From positions 124,001-188,000 of the forward strand of contig NZ_QKRA01000005.1 of NCBI RefSeq assembly GCF_003362755.1: a stretch of 64,000 nt of DNA, in the 5' to 3' direction. The notes beneath the pieces are model-generated. The model worked only from the letters and a program-made list of their open reading frames with translations. It did no database searches and was not told the DNA's origin. The stretch is from Marinomonas piezotolerans (lineage in GTDB: Bacteria; Pseudomonadota; Gammaproteobacteria; Pseudomonadales; Marinomonadaceae). Below, piece after piece: positions 1 through 12,627 of the stretch. Made by a program: the position numbers and the translations under genes. The stretch's first letter is position 1. The number at the start of each line of letters is the position of its first letter.

Positions 1-1
1 C

Positions 2-1063
2 GATATGATTTTTGGGCCACAGACGCTGCACAAGCTACCACAAATGGTCGATGCCGCTGCAAACTCAATTCCGATTACAGACGTTACCTTCCCTGAAATT
101 GAGAAATTTGACCATTTACCGGCACCACGTGTAGACGGCGCAGAAGCATTTGTTTCTATCATGGAAGGATGCAGCAAATACTGCACCTTTTGTGTTGTCC
201 CTTATACACGAGGCGAGGAAGTCAGCCGACATTTTGAAGACATTCTAAAAGAAGTCGCTCAACTCGCTGAGCAAGGTGTTCGCGAAATTCATTTATTAGG
301 GCAAAACGTAAATGCCTACCGCGGAGAAGATGCTAACGGCGAGGAAATGGATCTAGCAGACATCATTCACGCAGTAGCGAACGTCAATGGGGTCGAGCGC
401 ATTCGCTTCACGACATCACACCCTGTTGAGTTTACCGACAGCTTAATTGAAGCTTTCCGTACACAGCCTAAGCTAGTCAGCCATCTACATTTACCTGTAC
501 AAAGCGGCTCAGACAGTGTTCTATCGAACATGAAACGTGGGCATGATCGTCAGTATTACATTGACAAGATTAATCGAATCAAAGCGGCCCGCCCAGGTAT
601 TAGTTTATCGTCCGACTTTATCATCGGCTTCCCTGGCGAAACCGATGAAGATTTCATAGACACCATGAATTTGATCCAAGAAATCGGTTTTGATCACTCG
701 TTTAGCTTTGTTTACAGCCAACGACCTGGTACGCCCGCAGCACAATTAGATGACACAACGCCCGAAGAGGTTAAAAAAGAGCGGTTAGCGATTTTACAGC
801 GTCGTATTGTTCAACAAGCCTATGACATCAGCCTTAGCATGGTTGGCAACATCGAGCGTATTTTGGTTAGCGGCTATTCGCCACGTGATCCAGGCAAATT
901 GCAGGGTCGTACAGAAAACAACCGCATCGTGAATTTTCAAGCAGATGATCCACAACTCATCGGAAAGTTTGCCGATGTCGTGATCACCGATGCATACCCT
1001 AATTCTCTTCTCGGCGAACTTGCCGGTTCGGAATTGGATTCAGACTTCGAATTATCTAAATAA
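2..1063 (+). CDS. miaB: tRNA-2-methylthio-N6-dimethylallyladenosine synthase MiaB (5' partial)
   Basis: MiaB is a radical-SAM methylthiotransferase that converts i6A37 to ms2i6A37 in tRNAs reading UNN codons. The radical-SAM cysteines form a CxxxCxxC motif (about C56, C60 and C63 counted from the first visible Met at position 5) inside the MEGC..YC..C stretch. The HLPVQSGSD and [10 protein letters not shown] segments and a C-terminal TRAM region with [10 protein letters not shown] follow. The reading frame is open to the left edge, so the N-terminal UPF0004 domain with its second Fe-S cluster cysteines lies mostly outside the window; the Met at position 5 is internal. The next gene begins 8 bases downstream in the classic miaB-ybeZ-ybeY-ybeX-lnt order, which supports the assignment. 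Confidence 0.96.
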   Translation, partial: DMIFGPQTLHKLPQMVDAAANSIPITDVTFPEIEKFDHLPAPRVDGAEAFVSIMEGCSKYCTFCVVPYTRGEEVSRHFEDILKEVAQLAEQGVREIHLLGQNVNAYRGEDANGEEMDLADIIHAVANVNGVERIRFTTSHPVEFTDSLIEAFRTQPKLVSHLHLPVQSGSDSVLSNMKRGHDRQYYIDKINRIKAARPGISLSSDFIIGFPGETDEDFIDTMNLIQEIGFDHSFSFVYSQRPGTPAAQLDDTTPEEVKKERLAILQRRIVQQAYDISLSMVGNIERILVSGYSPRDPGKLQGRTENNRIVNFQADDPQLIGKFADVVITDAYPNSLLGELAGSELDSDFELSK

Positions 1064-1071
1064 GGTAAACT

Positions 1072-2121
1072 TTGGACAATACATCCGTAACATCCCAACA
1101 ATTTCGCCTAGAGCCCGCCGATGCAACGGCATTGGCGGCTTTGTGCGGACAATTCGACGATCACTTAAAACAAATCGAACATCGACTAAGTGTCACAATT
1201 CAGCATCGCGGAGAACTTTTTGAAGTATCTGGTGAAGACAGCGATCATGTTGCCGCGGCAAAGGTTCTGCTCGAAAGCATATATCGTGAAGCACTAGCCC
1301 AGAAAGAAATCACCAAAGAGGCCATTCACTTGTATTTACAAGAGTCGGCGATAGAGGCGCTTTCAAAAGGTAAAGCTGAACGTGATCAAGTGGTCATCAA
1401 AACACGCAAGGCCTACATCAAACCAAAAGGCAAAAATCAGCAAAGTTACGTACAACAAATTCGTAAACATGACATTAATTTTGGAATAGGCCCTGCCGGG
1501 ACAGGTAAAACCTACTTAGCGGTTGCTTGTGCCGTAGAAGCATTAGAAGCTGATCGTGTAGAGCGTATTATGCTAGTTCGTCCTGCCGTCGAAGCAGGAG
1601 AAAAATTAGGCTTCTTACCAGGCGATTTATCTCAAAAAATTGACCCTTACTTACGACCGTTGTACGACGCTCTTTATGAAATGTTAGGTTTCGAGCTAGT
1701 AGATAAACTAATCGAGAAGAATGTGATTGAAATCGCACCTCTCGCGTTCATGCGAGGACGAACACTCAATAACTCTTTCATCATTCTCGATGAAAGCCAA
1801 AATACGACGCGCGAACAAATGAAAATGTTCCTTACGCGGATCGGTTTTGGTTCCACAGCTGTGATTACCGGTGACCGTACTCAAGTTGATTTACCTCGAG
1901 GTACCAATTCAGGCCTAGCCCATGCAATGCACGTACTGGATAACGTCAATGGCATTAGCATGACTCATTTTGCGGCCTCGGATGTGGTACGTCATCCTCT
2001 GGTTCAGCGCATTGTTGAAGCCTATGACAAATTTGATGACCAGCAGGAAGCTGAGCGCAAAGAACGTGAGGCAAAGCGTCAAGCTGAGCGCGATGCCCAA
2101 AACACTGATCAAGGTCAATAA
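1072..2121 (+). CDS. ybeZ: PhoH-like ATPase (YbeZ)
   Basis: This is a PhoH-family P-loop ATPase of 349 residues. It has a Walker A motif GPAGTGKT at about residues 140-147 and a Walker B-like FIILDES at about 236-242. The likely start is TTG at 1072, preceded by AAGG six bases upstream, 8 bases after miaB. The C-terminus is a charged Glu/Lys/Arg-rich tail. Family knowledge: YbeZ partners with the endoribonuclease YbeY, encoded next, and is thought to act with it in RNA processing or ribosome quality control. Its ATP-dependent action is less well defined than the family name suggests. Confidence 0.95.
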   Translation: MDNTSVTSQQFRLEPADATALAALCGQFDDHLKQIEHRLSVTIQHRGELFEVSGEDSDHVAAAKVLLESIYREALAQKEITKEAIHLYLQESAIEALSKGKAERDQVVIKTRKAYIKPKGKNQQSYVQQIRKHDINFGIGPAGTGKTYLAVACAVEALEADRVERIMLVRPAVEAGEKLGFLPGDLSQKIDPYLRPLYDALYEMLGFELVDKLIEKNVIEIAPLAFMRGRTLNNSFIILDESQNTTREQMKMFLTRIGFGSTAVITGDRTQVDLPRGTNSGLAHAMHVLDNVNGISMTHFAASDVVRHPLVQRIVEAYDKFDDQQEAERKEREAKRQAERDAQNTDQGQ

Positions 2122-2123
2122 AC

Positions 2124-2585
2124 GTGGCAAATCTAGATTTAGACTTACAGCTAGCTTGTGCGCTGCAAACAGAACTTCCAAGTGAGACTCAATTTCACGC
2201 TTGGTGCGTGGCTGCCCTACCTAAAGATTGCGAATTCGAAATGACGATCCGCATTGTTGACGAGGCCGAAAGCCAAGCTCTAAACCATGAATATCGTGGG
2301 AAAGACAAGCCCACCAATGTTTTGTCTTTTCCGTTTGAGGTACCTGACGGCATTGAGCTTCCATTACTCGGTGATTTAGTGATCTGTCGTCAAGTCGTCG
2401 AGCAAGAAGCCATTGAACAGCGTAAAGACTTATCACACCATTGGGCGCATATGGTCGTACATGGTGTATTGCATTTATGCGGCTATGATCATATAAAGGA
2501 CGATGACGCAGAGGAAATGGAAGCCCTTGAAACAAAAATCTTAGCCTCCATGTCTATCCCTGACCCATATTTAGTAAATGAGTGA
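2124..2585 (+). CDS. ybeY: Endoribonuclease YbeY (rRNA maturation factor)
   Basis: YbeY is a single-strand-specific metallo-endoribonuclease for 16S rRNA 3'-end maturation and 70S quality control. The diagnostic zinc motif H-x3-H-x5-H is intact (H113, H117, H123 within the [13 protein letters not shown] segment). The 153-residue length is normal. The start is GTG at 2124, just after the ybeZ stop, with AAGGT upstream inside the end of ybeZ, so the two are probably translationally coupled. It sits between its partner ATPase gene and corC. Confidence 0.96.
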   Translation: MANLDLDLQLACALQTELPSETQFHAWCVAALPKDCEFEMTIRIVDEAESQALNHEYRGKDKPTNVLSFPFEVPDGIELPLLGDLVICRQVVEQEAIEQRKDLSHHWAHMVVHGVLHLCGYDHIKDDDAEEMEALETKILASMSIPDPYLVNE

Positions 2586-2597
2586 GTTTCTCCCACT

Positions 2598-3464
2598 ATG
2601 AGCGAAGACCGATCGGGAAGTTCTAGCGATCAGCAGAAATCTTGGTTTGAACGTTTAGCGCAAGCCTTTCATGACGAACCACGCAATCGCAAAGACATCA
2701 TTGAGCTTTTGCAAACAGCGGTTAAATCCGAAGTAATTGATCGTGATGCCTATTCCATTGCAGAAGGCGCACTGGAAGTATCTGAAGTTCAGGCGCGCGA
2801 TATCATGATTCCACCTTCTCAAATGGTGGTGATTAAGTCTGAAGATGACCCTAAGACATCTATCCGTAAAGTGATTGATTCTTCGCACTCCCGTTTTCCC
2901 GTGGTAGGTGAAGATTCTGATGAGATTCTAGGGGTTCTATTAGCAAAAGACTTACTGCCATTGCTGTTTAAAGAAGGGGAAGTGACTCTGGAAGATATTC
3001 TAGACCGCTTGCGCCCTGCTAACTTTATTCCTGAAAGTAAGCGGCTTAACGTTTTGCTCAATGACTTCCGTACTAAACGGTATCATATGGCGATAGTCCT
3101 TGATGAATACGGCAGTGTTTCTGGGCTGGTCACGATCGAGGATGTGCTCGAACAAATCGTAGGTGAGATAGAAGACGAAACTGACCGCCTAGAAAATGAA
3201 GACATCCAAGCCACTGAGCAGGAAGGTATTTTCCTCGTTCCTGCGCTAGTGTCGGTGGAAGACTTTAACGAATTCTTCAACGCCCAACTTAGTGAAGAAG
3301 AATTTGACACCATCGGTGGAATTATCGTTCAGCAATTTGGCCATGTGCCAACGCGCGGAGAGGATATTACGTTCGAAGGGTTCCATTTTAACGTAGTCAA
3401 ATCCGATGGTCGTCGAGTTAAAACTCTCCAAGTCACTAAAGCAACAGACCAAGACGCGACCTAA
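2598..3464 (+). CDS. corC: CorC/YbeX-type CBS-domain protein
   Basis: A 288-residue soluble protein with two CBS domains (about residues 65-190, RFPVVGEDSDEILGVLLAKD and HMAIVLDEYGSVSGLVTIED) and a C-terminal CorC_HlyC domain (about 200-282, DTIGGIIVQQFGHVPTRGE). There is no membrane segment, matching the cytosolic YbeX type. The family is linked to Mg/Co efflux through CorA, and YbeX of E. coli has been tied to ribosome metabolism; the name is by homology and the exact role is uncertain. It lies 12 bases after ybeY and 2 bases before lnt. Confidence 0.92.
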   Translation: MSEDRSGSSSDQQKSWFERLAQAFHDEPRNRKDIIELLQTAVKSEVIDRDAYSIAEGALEVSEVQARDIMIPPSQMVVIKSEDDPKTSIRKVIDSSHSRFPVVGEDSDEILGVLLAKDLLPLLFKEGEVTLEDILDRLRPANFIPESKRLNVLLNDFRTKRYHMAIVLDEYGSVSGLVTIEDVLEQIVGEIEDETDRLENEDIQATEQEGIFLVPALVSVEDFNEFFNAQLSEEEFDTIGGIIVQQFGHVPTRGEDITFEGFHFNVVKSDGRRVKTLQVTKATDQDAT

Positions 3465-3466
3465 AT

Positions 3467-5020
3467 ATGACGACTAATGCCACCTTGGACACATTAAACG
3501 TTACAGGGTGGCGTTTACGCATCCTAAACTCTATTCTGCGCTCCCCTGCTCGTCATATCATTATTAGCTTGTTGCTTGGCGCCCTAAGTACACTCAGCTT
3601 TGCACCTTTCTATATATGGCCACTCTATCTGCTCAACATCGCCTATTTATATGTATTGCTTCACTGTTCAGCAAATAAAAAGCATGCATTCTATTTCGGT
3701 GTTAGCAATGCATTCGGTTTATTTGGTAGTGGTATTTCTTGGATTTATGTCAGTATTGCTGATTTCGGCCAAGTCGGATTACCGATAGCGATCGGAATCA
3801 CCTTTGGTCTAATCGCCGTAATGTCTATCTATTGGGGGTTAATCGGTGTTGGCCTCAAAGTAGTACAAACAAATCTTTCTCCTAAGTTTTGGGCGGTGGC
3901 GTTCATCACACTGTTTCTGATGTTTGAATGGCTTCGCAGCTGGCTGTTTACAGGTTTTCCATGGCTATTGCCAGGTTATATTAGTGAAAAAAGCTGGTTG
4001 TTTGAGTGGCTACCGCTGGGCGGAATATGGTTGGTGAGCGCATTATGCTTACTGACAAGCGTATCTGTAGGGCACTTTTTTCTTCAACCTTCGCGACGCT
4101 TATTAGCTATCACAAGCCTAATTTGGTGCATCTCTGGTGGGCTCAGCTTATATTCTCCAGAATATGTAACCGCTTCGGATCAGCATACAATAACGCTGGT
4201 TCAAGGGAATTTAGCTCAAGACGAGAAATGGCTAGCGGATAACGCCGCTCCGACACTCTCTTACTATCAGCAAGCGACGATAGAGAACCTACAAAGTGAC
4301 CTTGTCGTTTGGCCTGAGACCGCCATCACGTATCTGTTAAGCCAAGTAAAACCGTACCTTGCTTCTTTTTCTGAAGAACTCGCACAACAAGGCACGACGC
4401 TCATTACGGGGGTGCCCGTTTGGGATCAAGATAAAGATACTTATTACAATAGCGTCTGGGCGACAGGCAATGGCTTTGGGCTTTACCAAAAGCAAAAGCT
4501 GGTACCGTTTGGTGAATACATCCCACTTGCTAATTGGTTTGGGCCAATCTTTGATCTTTTCGGCATGCCAATGTCTCAGTTCAGCCGAGGGGAACCCAAC
4601 CAGCCGACATTGCAAGCAGGAGAATTAAGCGTTGCCCCATTCATATGTTACGAAGTGGTCTACCCTGGATTAGTTCGCAATATGGTAAGAGATAGCGACG
4701 TTCTACTAACCATCAGTAATGATGGTTGGTTTGGTGACTCAATTGGCCCATTACAACATATGCAGATAGCGCAATTCAGAGCGAAGGAGTCAGGGCGATA
4801 TATGATTAGAGCCACCAATACAGGTGTGACAGCTATTATTGATGAACATGGTTCGGTACAAGCCCAGCTACCACAATTTACACGAGCAACTTTAACTGGA
4901 GCATTCAAGACATTTTCAGGAAATACACCCTATGTCATGTGGGGAAACAGCGCCCTGTGGATCTGTCTTATTTGCCTGTTAGCTGTTTGCTTAATTCCTA
5001 GCCAAACTCGCAGTAAATAG
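3467..5020 (+). CDS. lnt: Apolipoprotein N-acyltransferase
   Basis: Lnt is the inner-membrane enzyme that adds the third acyl chain to diacylated lipoproteins. The 517-residue sequence has about six hydrophobic segments in the first 225 residues, then a periplasmic nitrilase-like (CN-hydrolase) domain. The catalytic triad is visible as E284 (WPETA), K344 (KLVPFGEY) and C394 (FICYE), and a final membrane helix occupies about residues 490-510. The start is two bases after the corC stop. The product works on lipoproteins such as LptE, encoded a few kb downstream. Confidence 0.96.
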   Translation: MTTNATLDTLNVTGWRLRILNSILRSPARHIIISLLLGALSTLSFAPFYIWPLYLLNIAYLYVLLHCSANKKHAFYFGVSNAFGLFGSGISWIYVSIADFGQVGLPIAIGITFGLIAVMSIYWGLIGVGLKVVQTNLSPKFWAVAFITLFLMFEWLRSWLFTGFPWLLPGYISEKSWLFEWLPLGGIWLVSALCLLTSVSVGHFFLQPSRRLLAITSLIWCISGGLSLYSPEYVTASDQHTITLVQGNLAQDEKWLADNAAPTLSYYQQATIENLQSDLVVWPETAITYLLSQVKPYLASFSEELAQQGTTLITGVPVWDQDKDTYYNSVWATGNGFGLYQKQKLVPFGEYIPLANWFGPIFDLFGMPMSQFSRGEPNQPTLQAGELSVAPFICYEVVYPGLVRNMVRDSDVLLTISNDGWFGDSIGPLQHMQIAQFRAKESGRYMIRATNTGVTAIIDEHGSVQAQLPQFTRATLTGAFKTFSGNTPYVMWGNSALWICLICLLAVCLIPSQTRSK

Positions 5021-5029
5021 GTCACATAA

Positions 5030-5063
5030 AGACGATGGTGCCGGAGACCTGTCACCATCGTCT
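5030..5063. terminator. Hairpin between convergent lnt and ybeL
   Basis: An 11-bp perfect inverted repeat (AGACGATGGTG at 5030-5040 with CACCATCGTCT at 5053-5063) with a 12-base loop lies ten bases after the lnt stop and ends eleven bases before the ybeL stop. It is well placed for a shared bidirectional terminator. No U-tract follows on either strand, so intrinsic termination is not certain and it could act as an mRNA 3'-end stabiliser. Confidence 0.55.
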
Positions 5064-5073
5064 GACATAGTAA

Positions 5074-5484
5074 CTACAGCTCTCCTTGAAAATACAGAAC
5101 ACCATAATGACAAACGTCACAAGTAGCTAATATTCCCTGCTCATGAGTATTTTCATGACCACAATCCATACAAATATACCGTCCAGCTTGAGCCTCTTGC
5201 CCCGCTACAGAACAACGCTCTAACGGTACTGGGTTATTATTTGCATGATTAAGCAACCAGAGTAAGGCGGCATCTTCTCGTTTATCAAGATCTTCTAATA
5301 GCTCCTCACTCTCATCTTTCACCAGATGCCAGTTTGCATCGACCCATGCCTCAACATAACCCATTTGATCATGCCAGTACGCTCGCATTAACTCGACATC
5401 CTCTAAGAACCAGTTTTTAGCACCTGCTAAGGTTTTTTTTGCTTCTTCGACCAAATCAAGGTCTGTATTGGGTTCTTTTTTCAT
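5074..5484 (-). CDS. ybeL: Zinc-ribbon-containing protein, YbeL/DUF1451 family
   Basis: A 136-residue soluble protein with an acidic, helical N-terminal half and a C-terminal zinc ribbon (C105xxC108 and C122xxC125). This matches the YbeL/DUF1451 family, whose biochemical role is unknown. As in E. coli, the gene is divergent from leuS, which supports orthology. The 180 bp between the two starts probably holds both promoters; I see no clear operator there. Confidence 0.85.
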   Translation of the reverse strand: MKKEPNTDLDLVEEAKKTLAGAKNWFLEDVELMRAYWHDQMGYVEAWVDANWHLVKDESEELLEDLDKREDAALLWLLNHANNNPVPLERCSVAGQEAQAGRYICMDCGHENTHEQGILATCDVCHYGVLYFQGEL

Positions 5485-5655
5485 AGAATCTACAACTCCA
5501 TCGTTATGTGCCTTCTAATCAGAGCGGCATCTATATAAAATAGCGGATAATTATATTTTCTGTTGGCGAAATCGAAAAACCAACAACGCAAATCAAATTA
5601 TTTATCAATTTGCGCATTATTCGCCAAGCACACTTAACGCCTATTCACGGGATGA

Positions 5656-8112
<2,457 letters not shown>

Positions 8113-8131
8113 GCTCTAATTTAGCAACATT

Positions 8132-8152
8132 GGGGGTGGTCATTCCATCCCC
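8132..8152 (+). other. Intercistronic hairpin between leuS and lptE
   Basis: An 8-bp stem (GGGGGTGG at 8132-8139 with CCATCCCC at 8145-8152, one G-U pair) closes a 5-base loop about 20 bases after the leuS stop. There is no strong U-run. It may be a processing site or a partial attenuator setting the leuS:lptE ratio. This rests on sequence symmetry alone. Confidence 0.4.
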
Positions 8153-8173
8153 ATTCAATTTGATGGATGGAAC

Positions 8174-8683
8174 ATGTATCAACGCCGGTCTACTTTTTGG
8201 TTCGCTTTACCTTTCATAGCTTTTCTACTCACAGCTTGCGGGTTTCATTTGCGTGGGCAAGCCCCTGTGCCAGCAGCTCTACAACAGTTAACTTTAAACT
8301 TGGATTCAGGGTCTGCCGCATTTGAAAGAGAGCTGCGCACTTCATTGTCTCAATCGGGAATTAAAATTGTCGACTCGTTGAATGCAAGCAAGGACGTCTA
8401 TGAATTGAAAGTGAATAGGCTAACCACAAGTGACACAGTTTTAGCGCGTGACTCGAGTAACGATGTTACTCAAATTGAGCGTCGCTTAAACGTTAACTAT
8501 TTTATTCGAGATAACGAAGGCAAGTCTGTTTACGGCCCTCGAAATGTGAGTACTTCCATTACACTTAGTAATCAAACGGCCGAACAAAGCACAAAATCTG
8601 CGTACAACACACAACAAATGGAGCGTGCTGGCAGCCAACTGGCGAATGAACTAGTGTATGACCTAAGTTACGCGCCACTGTAA
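8174..8683 (+). CDS. lptE: LPS-assembly lipoprotein LptE
   Basis: LptE is the outer-membrane lipoprotein that plugs the LptD barrel for LPS insertion at the cell surface. The 169-residue product has a signal peptide ending in the lipobox LLTAC (lipidated Cys22), followed by the typical GFHLRG start of mature LptE. The position between leuS and holA is the conserved LptE (RlpB) locus. Its stop overlaps the first base of holA, which points to translational coupling. Confidence 0.94.
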   Translation: MYQRRSTFWFALPFIAFLLTACGFHLRGQAPVPAALQQLTLNLDSGSAAFERELRTSLSQSGIKIVDSLNASKDVYELKVNRLTTSDTVLARDSSNDVTQIERRLNVNYFIRDNEGKSVYGPRNVSTSITLSNQTAEQSTKSAYNTQQMERAGSQLANELVYDLSYAPL

Positions 8684-9708
8684 TGAAAATCCGCCCTGAT
8701 CAACTACCAAACGCTTTAGAAAAACAACTACAGCCAATTTATATCGTTTCAGGCGACGAAGTGCTACTTTGCCAAGAAGCAGCTGACAGCATTCGAAAAG
8801 CGGCTAGTCACTACGGTATTGAAGAGCGCCTACGTTATGTTGCAGATGCTCAATTTGATTGGCAGGAGGTTCTGAACGAACTGCAAGCCTTGTCTCTATT
8901 CTCTACTCGTCGGTTATTCGATATCCAAATCGACAAGCTTGGAGAAAAGCACTCTAAAGCACTGACTCAACTTGCTGAGTACGTAGGACAGGACAACGTT
9001 GTCCTTCTATCTCTCCCAAAAGTAGACAGCAGAACTCAACGCGCCAAATGGTTCCAAAAACTGGAGCAACAAGGTACTTTTCTACAAGTTTGGCCAATTG
9101 ATCAATCACGTCTTCCCGCTTGGGTACAACAACGAGCTAAACAGCTTAACCTACATTTATCTCGTGAGGCTGCGGCTATTTTATGCGAGCGTGGTGAAGG
9201 CAACTTATTAGCCTTGTCTCAGGAGCTGGAAAAGCTTGTCCTCAGTCATGGTCCTGGCACTCAATTAGACGCCGAAACAATCACTGAAAGCGTCGCAGAT
9301 TCTAGCCGCTACTCTATCTATGACTTAAGTGACCGATTATTGACAGGGAAATTAAAAGAAGCGCTGCATTGCCTTCATCAATTACGGTCCGAAGGCATTG
9401 AAGACAGTATTCTACTTTGGCTCTTTAATCGCGAACTAACCACTCTTAATCAACTAGGTGCGTTAGCGCACACCCACGGTTTACGGCAGGCATGCCAACA
9501 ATTAAAAATTTGGGACAAACGCATTCCCGTTTACGAGAGTGCTTTTAGCCGACACAACGCACATACGCTAGGGTATATGCAGCGCTACGTCGCATTACTA
9601 GACCAAAGTATCAAAGGCTTATCTGGCCCGGACATCGAGCTTGGCTTTCGTAACCTTGTACTCATGTACTGTGGTGTAAAGCCCGTTGCCACAGAACTAG
9701 ATATTTAA
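8683..9708 (+). CDS. holA: DNA polymerase III subunit delta
   Basis: HolA is the clamp-loader delta subunit that opens the beta sliding clamp. The 341-residue length and the sequence (N-terminal PIYIVSGDEVLL, DIRIP-like clamp-opening region, SRYSIYDLSDRLLTG in the lid region, C-terminal collar domain) fit the family. The ATG overlaps the lptE stop by one base. It ends the leuS-lptE-holA unit, and the next gene is convergent after 71 bp without a clear terminator. Confidence 0.95.
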   Translation: MKIRPDQLPNALEKQLQPIYIVSGDEVLLCQEAADSIRKAASHYGIEERLRYVADAQFDWQEVLNELQALSLFSTRRLFDIQIDKLGEKHSKALTQLAEYVGQDNVVLLSLPKVDSRTQRAKWFQKLEQQGTFLQVWPIDQSRLPAWVQQRAKQLNLHLSREAAAILCERGEGNLLALSQELEKLVLSHGPGTQLDAETITESVADSSRYSIYDLSDRLLTGKLKEALHCLHQLRSEGIEDSILLWLFNRELTTLNQLGALAHTHGLRQACQQLKIWDKRIPVYESAFSRHNAHTLGYMQRYVALLDQSIKGLSGPDIELGFRNLVLMYCGVKPVATELDI

Positions 9709-9779
9709 AACCCCCCTAGTAATTGAGTGACGAAAATTCGTGAAAAAGTCGCTTGTGTATCATTTTACCAACCAATTTT

Positions 9780-11306
9780 CTACACATCGTCTGATTCACC
9801 AGTATCACATTTGTATGACTGAGCTAGATTATCTCCATCCCAAGACTCTAGAATGACGTCAAATCCCCAAAGCCGCTTAAAGTGTTTGATAACTTCGATC
9901 GTATCATCATTTAACGGCCGTCCATTATCCATTGTATGTCGCAATATCAAGCTTCTATCACCGTACAGCTCTACTCTCTGAACCTGAATATTGGGTTCGC
10001 GATAACTTAAATTATACTGCTGCGCTAACCGCTCACGAAGAGCCTTATAACCTGAGTCGTTATGTATTTCCTTGATTTCAACATACGGGTCTAGAACGTC
10101 ATTTTCTATCCCAAAGAAGCGGAAATCGCGCATTACTTTAGGTGATAAAAATTGTAAAATGAAACTCTCATCTTTAAAGTTGCGCATCGCAAAATCCAAG
10201 ACTTCTCCCCAAGGCTTGTCAACGACACTTGGAAACCAGTAACGGTCTTCCTCTGTTGGTTCCTCACACATACGTTTTAAATCAGTGTATATGGCGAACC
10301 CTAACGCATAGGGGTTAATGCCAGAGTAATATGGCGAATCAAAGCTAGGCTGCGCGACAACATTGGTATGTGATTGAAGGAACTCAAGAATAAACCCTTC
10401 TTTAACCTTACCTCGGTTATACAGCTCATTCATAAGCGTGTAATGCCAAAAGGAAGCCCAACCTTCATTCATCACTTGTGTCTGGCGTTGAGGGTAGAAA
10501 TACTGCGCCATTTTACGAACAATACGGATCAACTCCCTCTGCCAAGGTTTCAGTAATGGGGCGTTTTTCTCCAGAAAATAAAGCAAGTTCTCTTGCGGCT
10601 CACTAGGAAATACCCGTTCCCTCAGAGCTTTTTCTTCACTCTTGTCCGACATGGGTATCGTACGCCACAAATCATTGACCTGTTGCTGCAACACTTGCTC
10701 GCGTTCATCTTGTCGCGCTCTTTCTTCCGCCAGCGATATCGGCACCGGGCGTTTATAACGATCAACTCCAAAGTTCATCAATGCATGGCACGAATCCAAC
10801 GTCAATTCGACTTCTTCAATGCCATACTTCTCTTCACAATCAAGAATATATTTTTTAGCAAACACTAAGTAATCAATGATTGCCGTTGCATCGGTCCATG
10901 TTTTAAAGAGGTAGTTTCCTTTAAAAAAGGAATTATGCCCGTAGCAGGCATGCGCAATGACTAATGCCTGCATCATCATATTATTCTCTTCCATTAAATA
11001 CGCGATACAGGGTGAGGAGTTGATCACAATTTCGTAAGCAAGTCCCATCCGACCGCGCTTATAGTTCTGCTCAACTTCTAAGAATTGTTTGCCATAAGAC
11101 CAATGATGGTAACCCAAAGGCATCCCAACTGAGGCGTAGGCATCCATCATTTGCTCGGAGCTAATAATTTCAATTTGATTAGGATACGTATCCAGCCCAA
11201 ACTCTGCGGCAATGGCTCCAATCTCTCGGTCATACTGTTCAATGAGCTCAAATGTCCAATCAGGGCCTTGAGACAGTTTTTCAGTCTTATCTGCTGTTTG
11301 ACTCAT
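9780..11306 (-). CDS. SpoVR family protein (YcgB-like)
   Basis: A 508-residue SpoVR-family protein. Start chosen at ATG 11306 because a strong AAAGGAGG ribosome-binding site lies just upstream; this start overlaps the end of the preceding yeaH-like gene by 20 bases. An in-frame extension to 11411 would add 35 residues unlike the family. Recognisable family segments include [28 protein letters not shown] and [13 protein letters not shown]. The biochemical function is unknown. In many proteobacteria it is co-transcribed with prkA (yeaG) and yeaH as a stress or stationary-phase unit, as here. Confidence 0.92.
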   Translation of the reverse strand: MSQTADKTEKLSQGPDWTFELIEQYDREIGAIAAEFGLDTYPNQIEIISSEQMMDAYASVGMPLGYHHWSYGKQFLEVEQNYKRGRMGLAYEIVINSSPCIAYLMEENNMMMQALVIAHACYGHNSFFKGNYLFKTWTDATAIIDYLVFAKKYILDCEEKYGIEEVELTLDSCHALMNFGVDRYKRPVPISLAEERARQDEREQVLQQQVNDLWRTIPMSDKSEEKALRERVFPSEPQENLLYFLEKNAPLLKPWQRELIRIVRKMAQYFYPQRQTQVMNEGWASFWHYTLMNELYNRGKVKEGFILEFLQSHTNVVAQPSFDSPYYSGINPYALGFAIYTDLKRMCEEPTEEDRYWFPSVVDKPWGEVLDFAMRNFKDESFILQFLSPKVMRDFRFFGIENDVLDPYVEIKEIHNDSGYKALRERLAQQYNLSYREPNIQVQRVELYGDRSLILRHTMDNGRPLNDDTIEVIKHFKRLWGFDVILESWDGDNLAQSYKCDTGESDDV

Positions 11307-12579
11307 TTGGCCTCCTTTGAAATAAATCACGGAACACGGGATAGATGTCTCCGATTTCAACAATATGACGCATAGCAAAACTCTTCGGGTGAGTAGATTG
11401 TATCTGCTCATATATACGCCACAGACTTTGATGCTCTCGTTGAGTTATTTCGATATAGGTAAAGTGCTGAACTATATCGATAATATCGTCCTCCAAAACT
11501 TGTTTACAGACCCTAGAATCGTCGTCCCAGTTATCCCCATCCGAAGCTTGCGCAGCATAGATATTCCATTGATCTGGTGGATAACGATCTTTGACAATTT
11601 TGTCCATGAGCTTTAATGCACTCGAAACAATGGTACCGCCTGTTTCTCGAGAGTAGAAAAATTCTTCTTCGCTGACTTCTTTGGCACTGGTGTGATGTCG
11701 AATGAACACAACATCAATTTTTTCGTAGTTACGATTTAGAAATAGATACAACAAAATAAAGAAACGCTTAGCGACATTCTTGGTTTCTTGCGTCATAGAT
11801 CCGGAAACATCCATAATGCAAAACATTACTGCCTTACTACTAGGTCGTGGCTCCTTAACGTGATGGTTGTAACGTAGGTCGTAAGTATCCAAAAAAGGCG
11901 TGCGCTCTATTTTTTGCTTCAATAGCGTAATTTGTTCATCTAACCAAGCTATACGGGCAAGTTCTTCTGGTGCCTCACCATGATCTAAAAGCGCTTCGCG
12001 CTCAGCCTCAGCTTCTGCAAGCTTTTTCCGTGCTCCGCTACTCATCACTCGCCTACGAGCATAGGCATTACGCATCGATCGAACGACATTAAGTTTAGAT
12101 GGGGTACCCTCTGAGACGATCCCCGCATGCTTCATGTTAAATTCTTTGATTTCTTTGAGGTTTTTGCGCACTAGATTTGGCAGAGCAAGATCCTCGAACA
12201 CGAAATCTAAAAACTCTTCTTGAGATATCTGAAAGACAAAGTCATCTTCACCTTCGCCTTGATGTGATGCGTCACCATTTCCAGCCCCTTTACCTTGCCC
12301 ACCCTCTGGTTTGGGAATACGATCACCAGGAGAAAACTCTTTATTTCCAGGGTGCACAATGGATCCCTTGCCGCCAGACCCATGACCAAAGGTTGGCTCA
12401 TGGATATCACGTTTCGGTATGGTTATTTGCTCTCCTCGATCTAAGTCTTTGATACTGCGCTCGTTTACTGCTTCTTCTACCGCTTTACGGATATGTTCGC
12501 GGTAACGTCTTAAAAAACGCTGACGGTTTACACTACTTTTGTGCTTCCCATTAAGGCGGCGATCAATAATGTAAGACAT
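11287..12579 (-). CDS. yeaH: YeaH/DUF444 (UPF0229) von Willebrand A-like protein
   Basis: A 430-residue UPF0229 protein. The N-terminal region (about residues 1-120) is basic, then Gly/Glu-rich and likely disordered. The C-terminal half is a VWA-like domain with the MIDAS-type motif DVSGSMT at about residue 260 and a downstream ETGGT segment. It is the middle gene of prkA-yeaH-spoVR, and its stop lies inside the first codons of spoVR. The family acts with the PrkA kinase in stress adaptation, but its molecular role is not established. Confidence 0.93.
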   Translation of the reverse strand: MSYIIDRRLNGKHKSSVNRQRFLRRYREHIRKAVEEAVNERSIKDLDRGEQITIPKRDIHEPTFGHGSGGKGSIVHPGNKEFSPGDRIPKPEGGQGKGAGNGDASHQGEGEDDFVFQISQEEFLDFVFEDLALPNLVRKNLKEIKEFNMKHAGIVSEGTPSKLNVVRSMRNAYARRRVMSSGARKKLAEAEAEREALLDHGEAPEELARIAWLDEQITLLKQKIERTPFLDTYDLRYNHHVKEPRPSSKAVMFCIMDVSGSMTQETKNVAKRFFILLYLFLNRNYEKIDVVFIRHHTSAKEVSEEEFFYSRETGGTIVSSALKLMDKIVKDRYPPDQWNIYAAQASDGDNWDDDSRVCKQVLEDDIIDIVQHFTYIEITQREHQSLWRIYEQIQSTHPKSFAMRHIVEIGDIYPVFRDLFQRRPNESNSR

Positions 12580-12627
12580 ACTTGCACCTCCTATCTCGAC
12601 CGTTTTTAGGCAACATCTAACAACTAC

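Noticed and set aside
2221..2535. 104-codon frame opposite ybeY
   Set aside because: It is a shadow of the ybeY coding sequence, with His/Arg-rich composition typical of antisense frames.
11307..11411. 35-residue extension of the SpoVR protein
   Set aside because: It overlaps yeaH and the strong ribosome site points to the downstream start at 11306.
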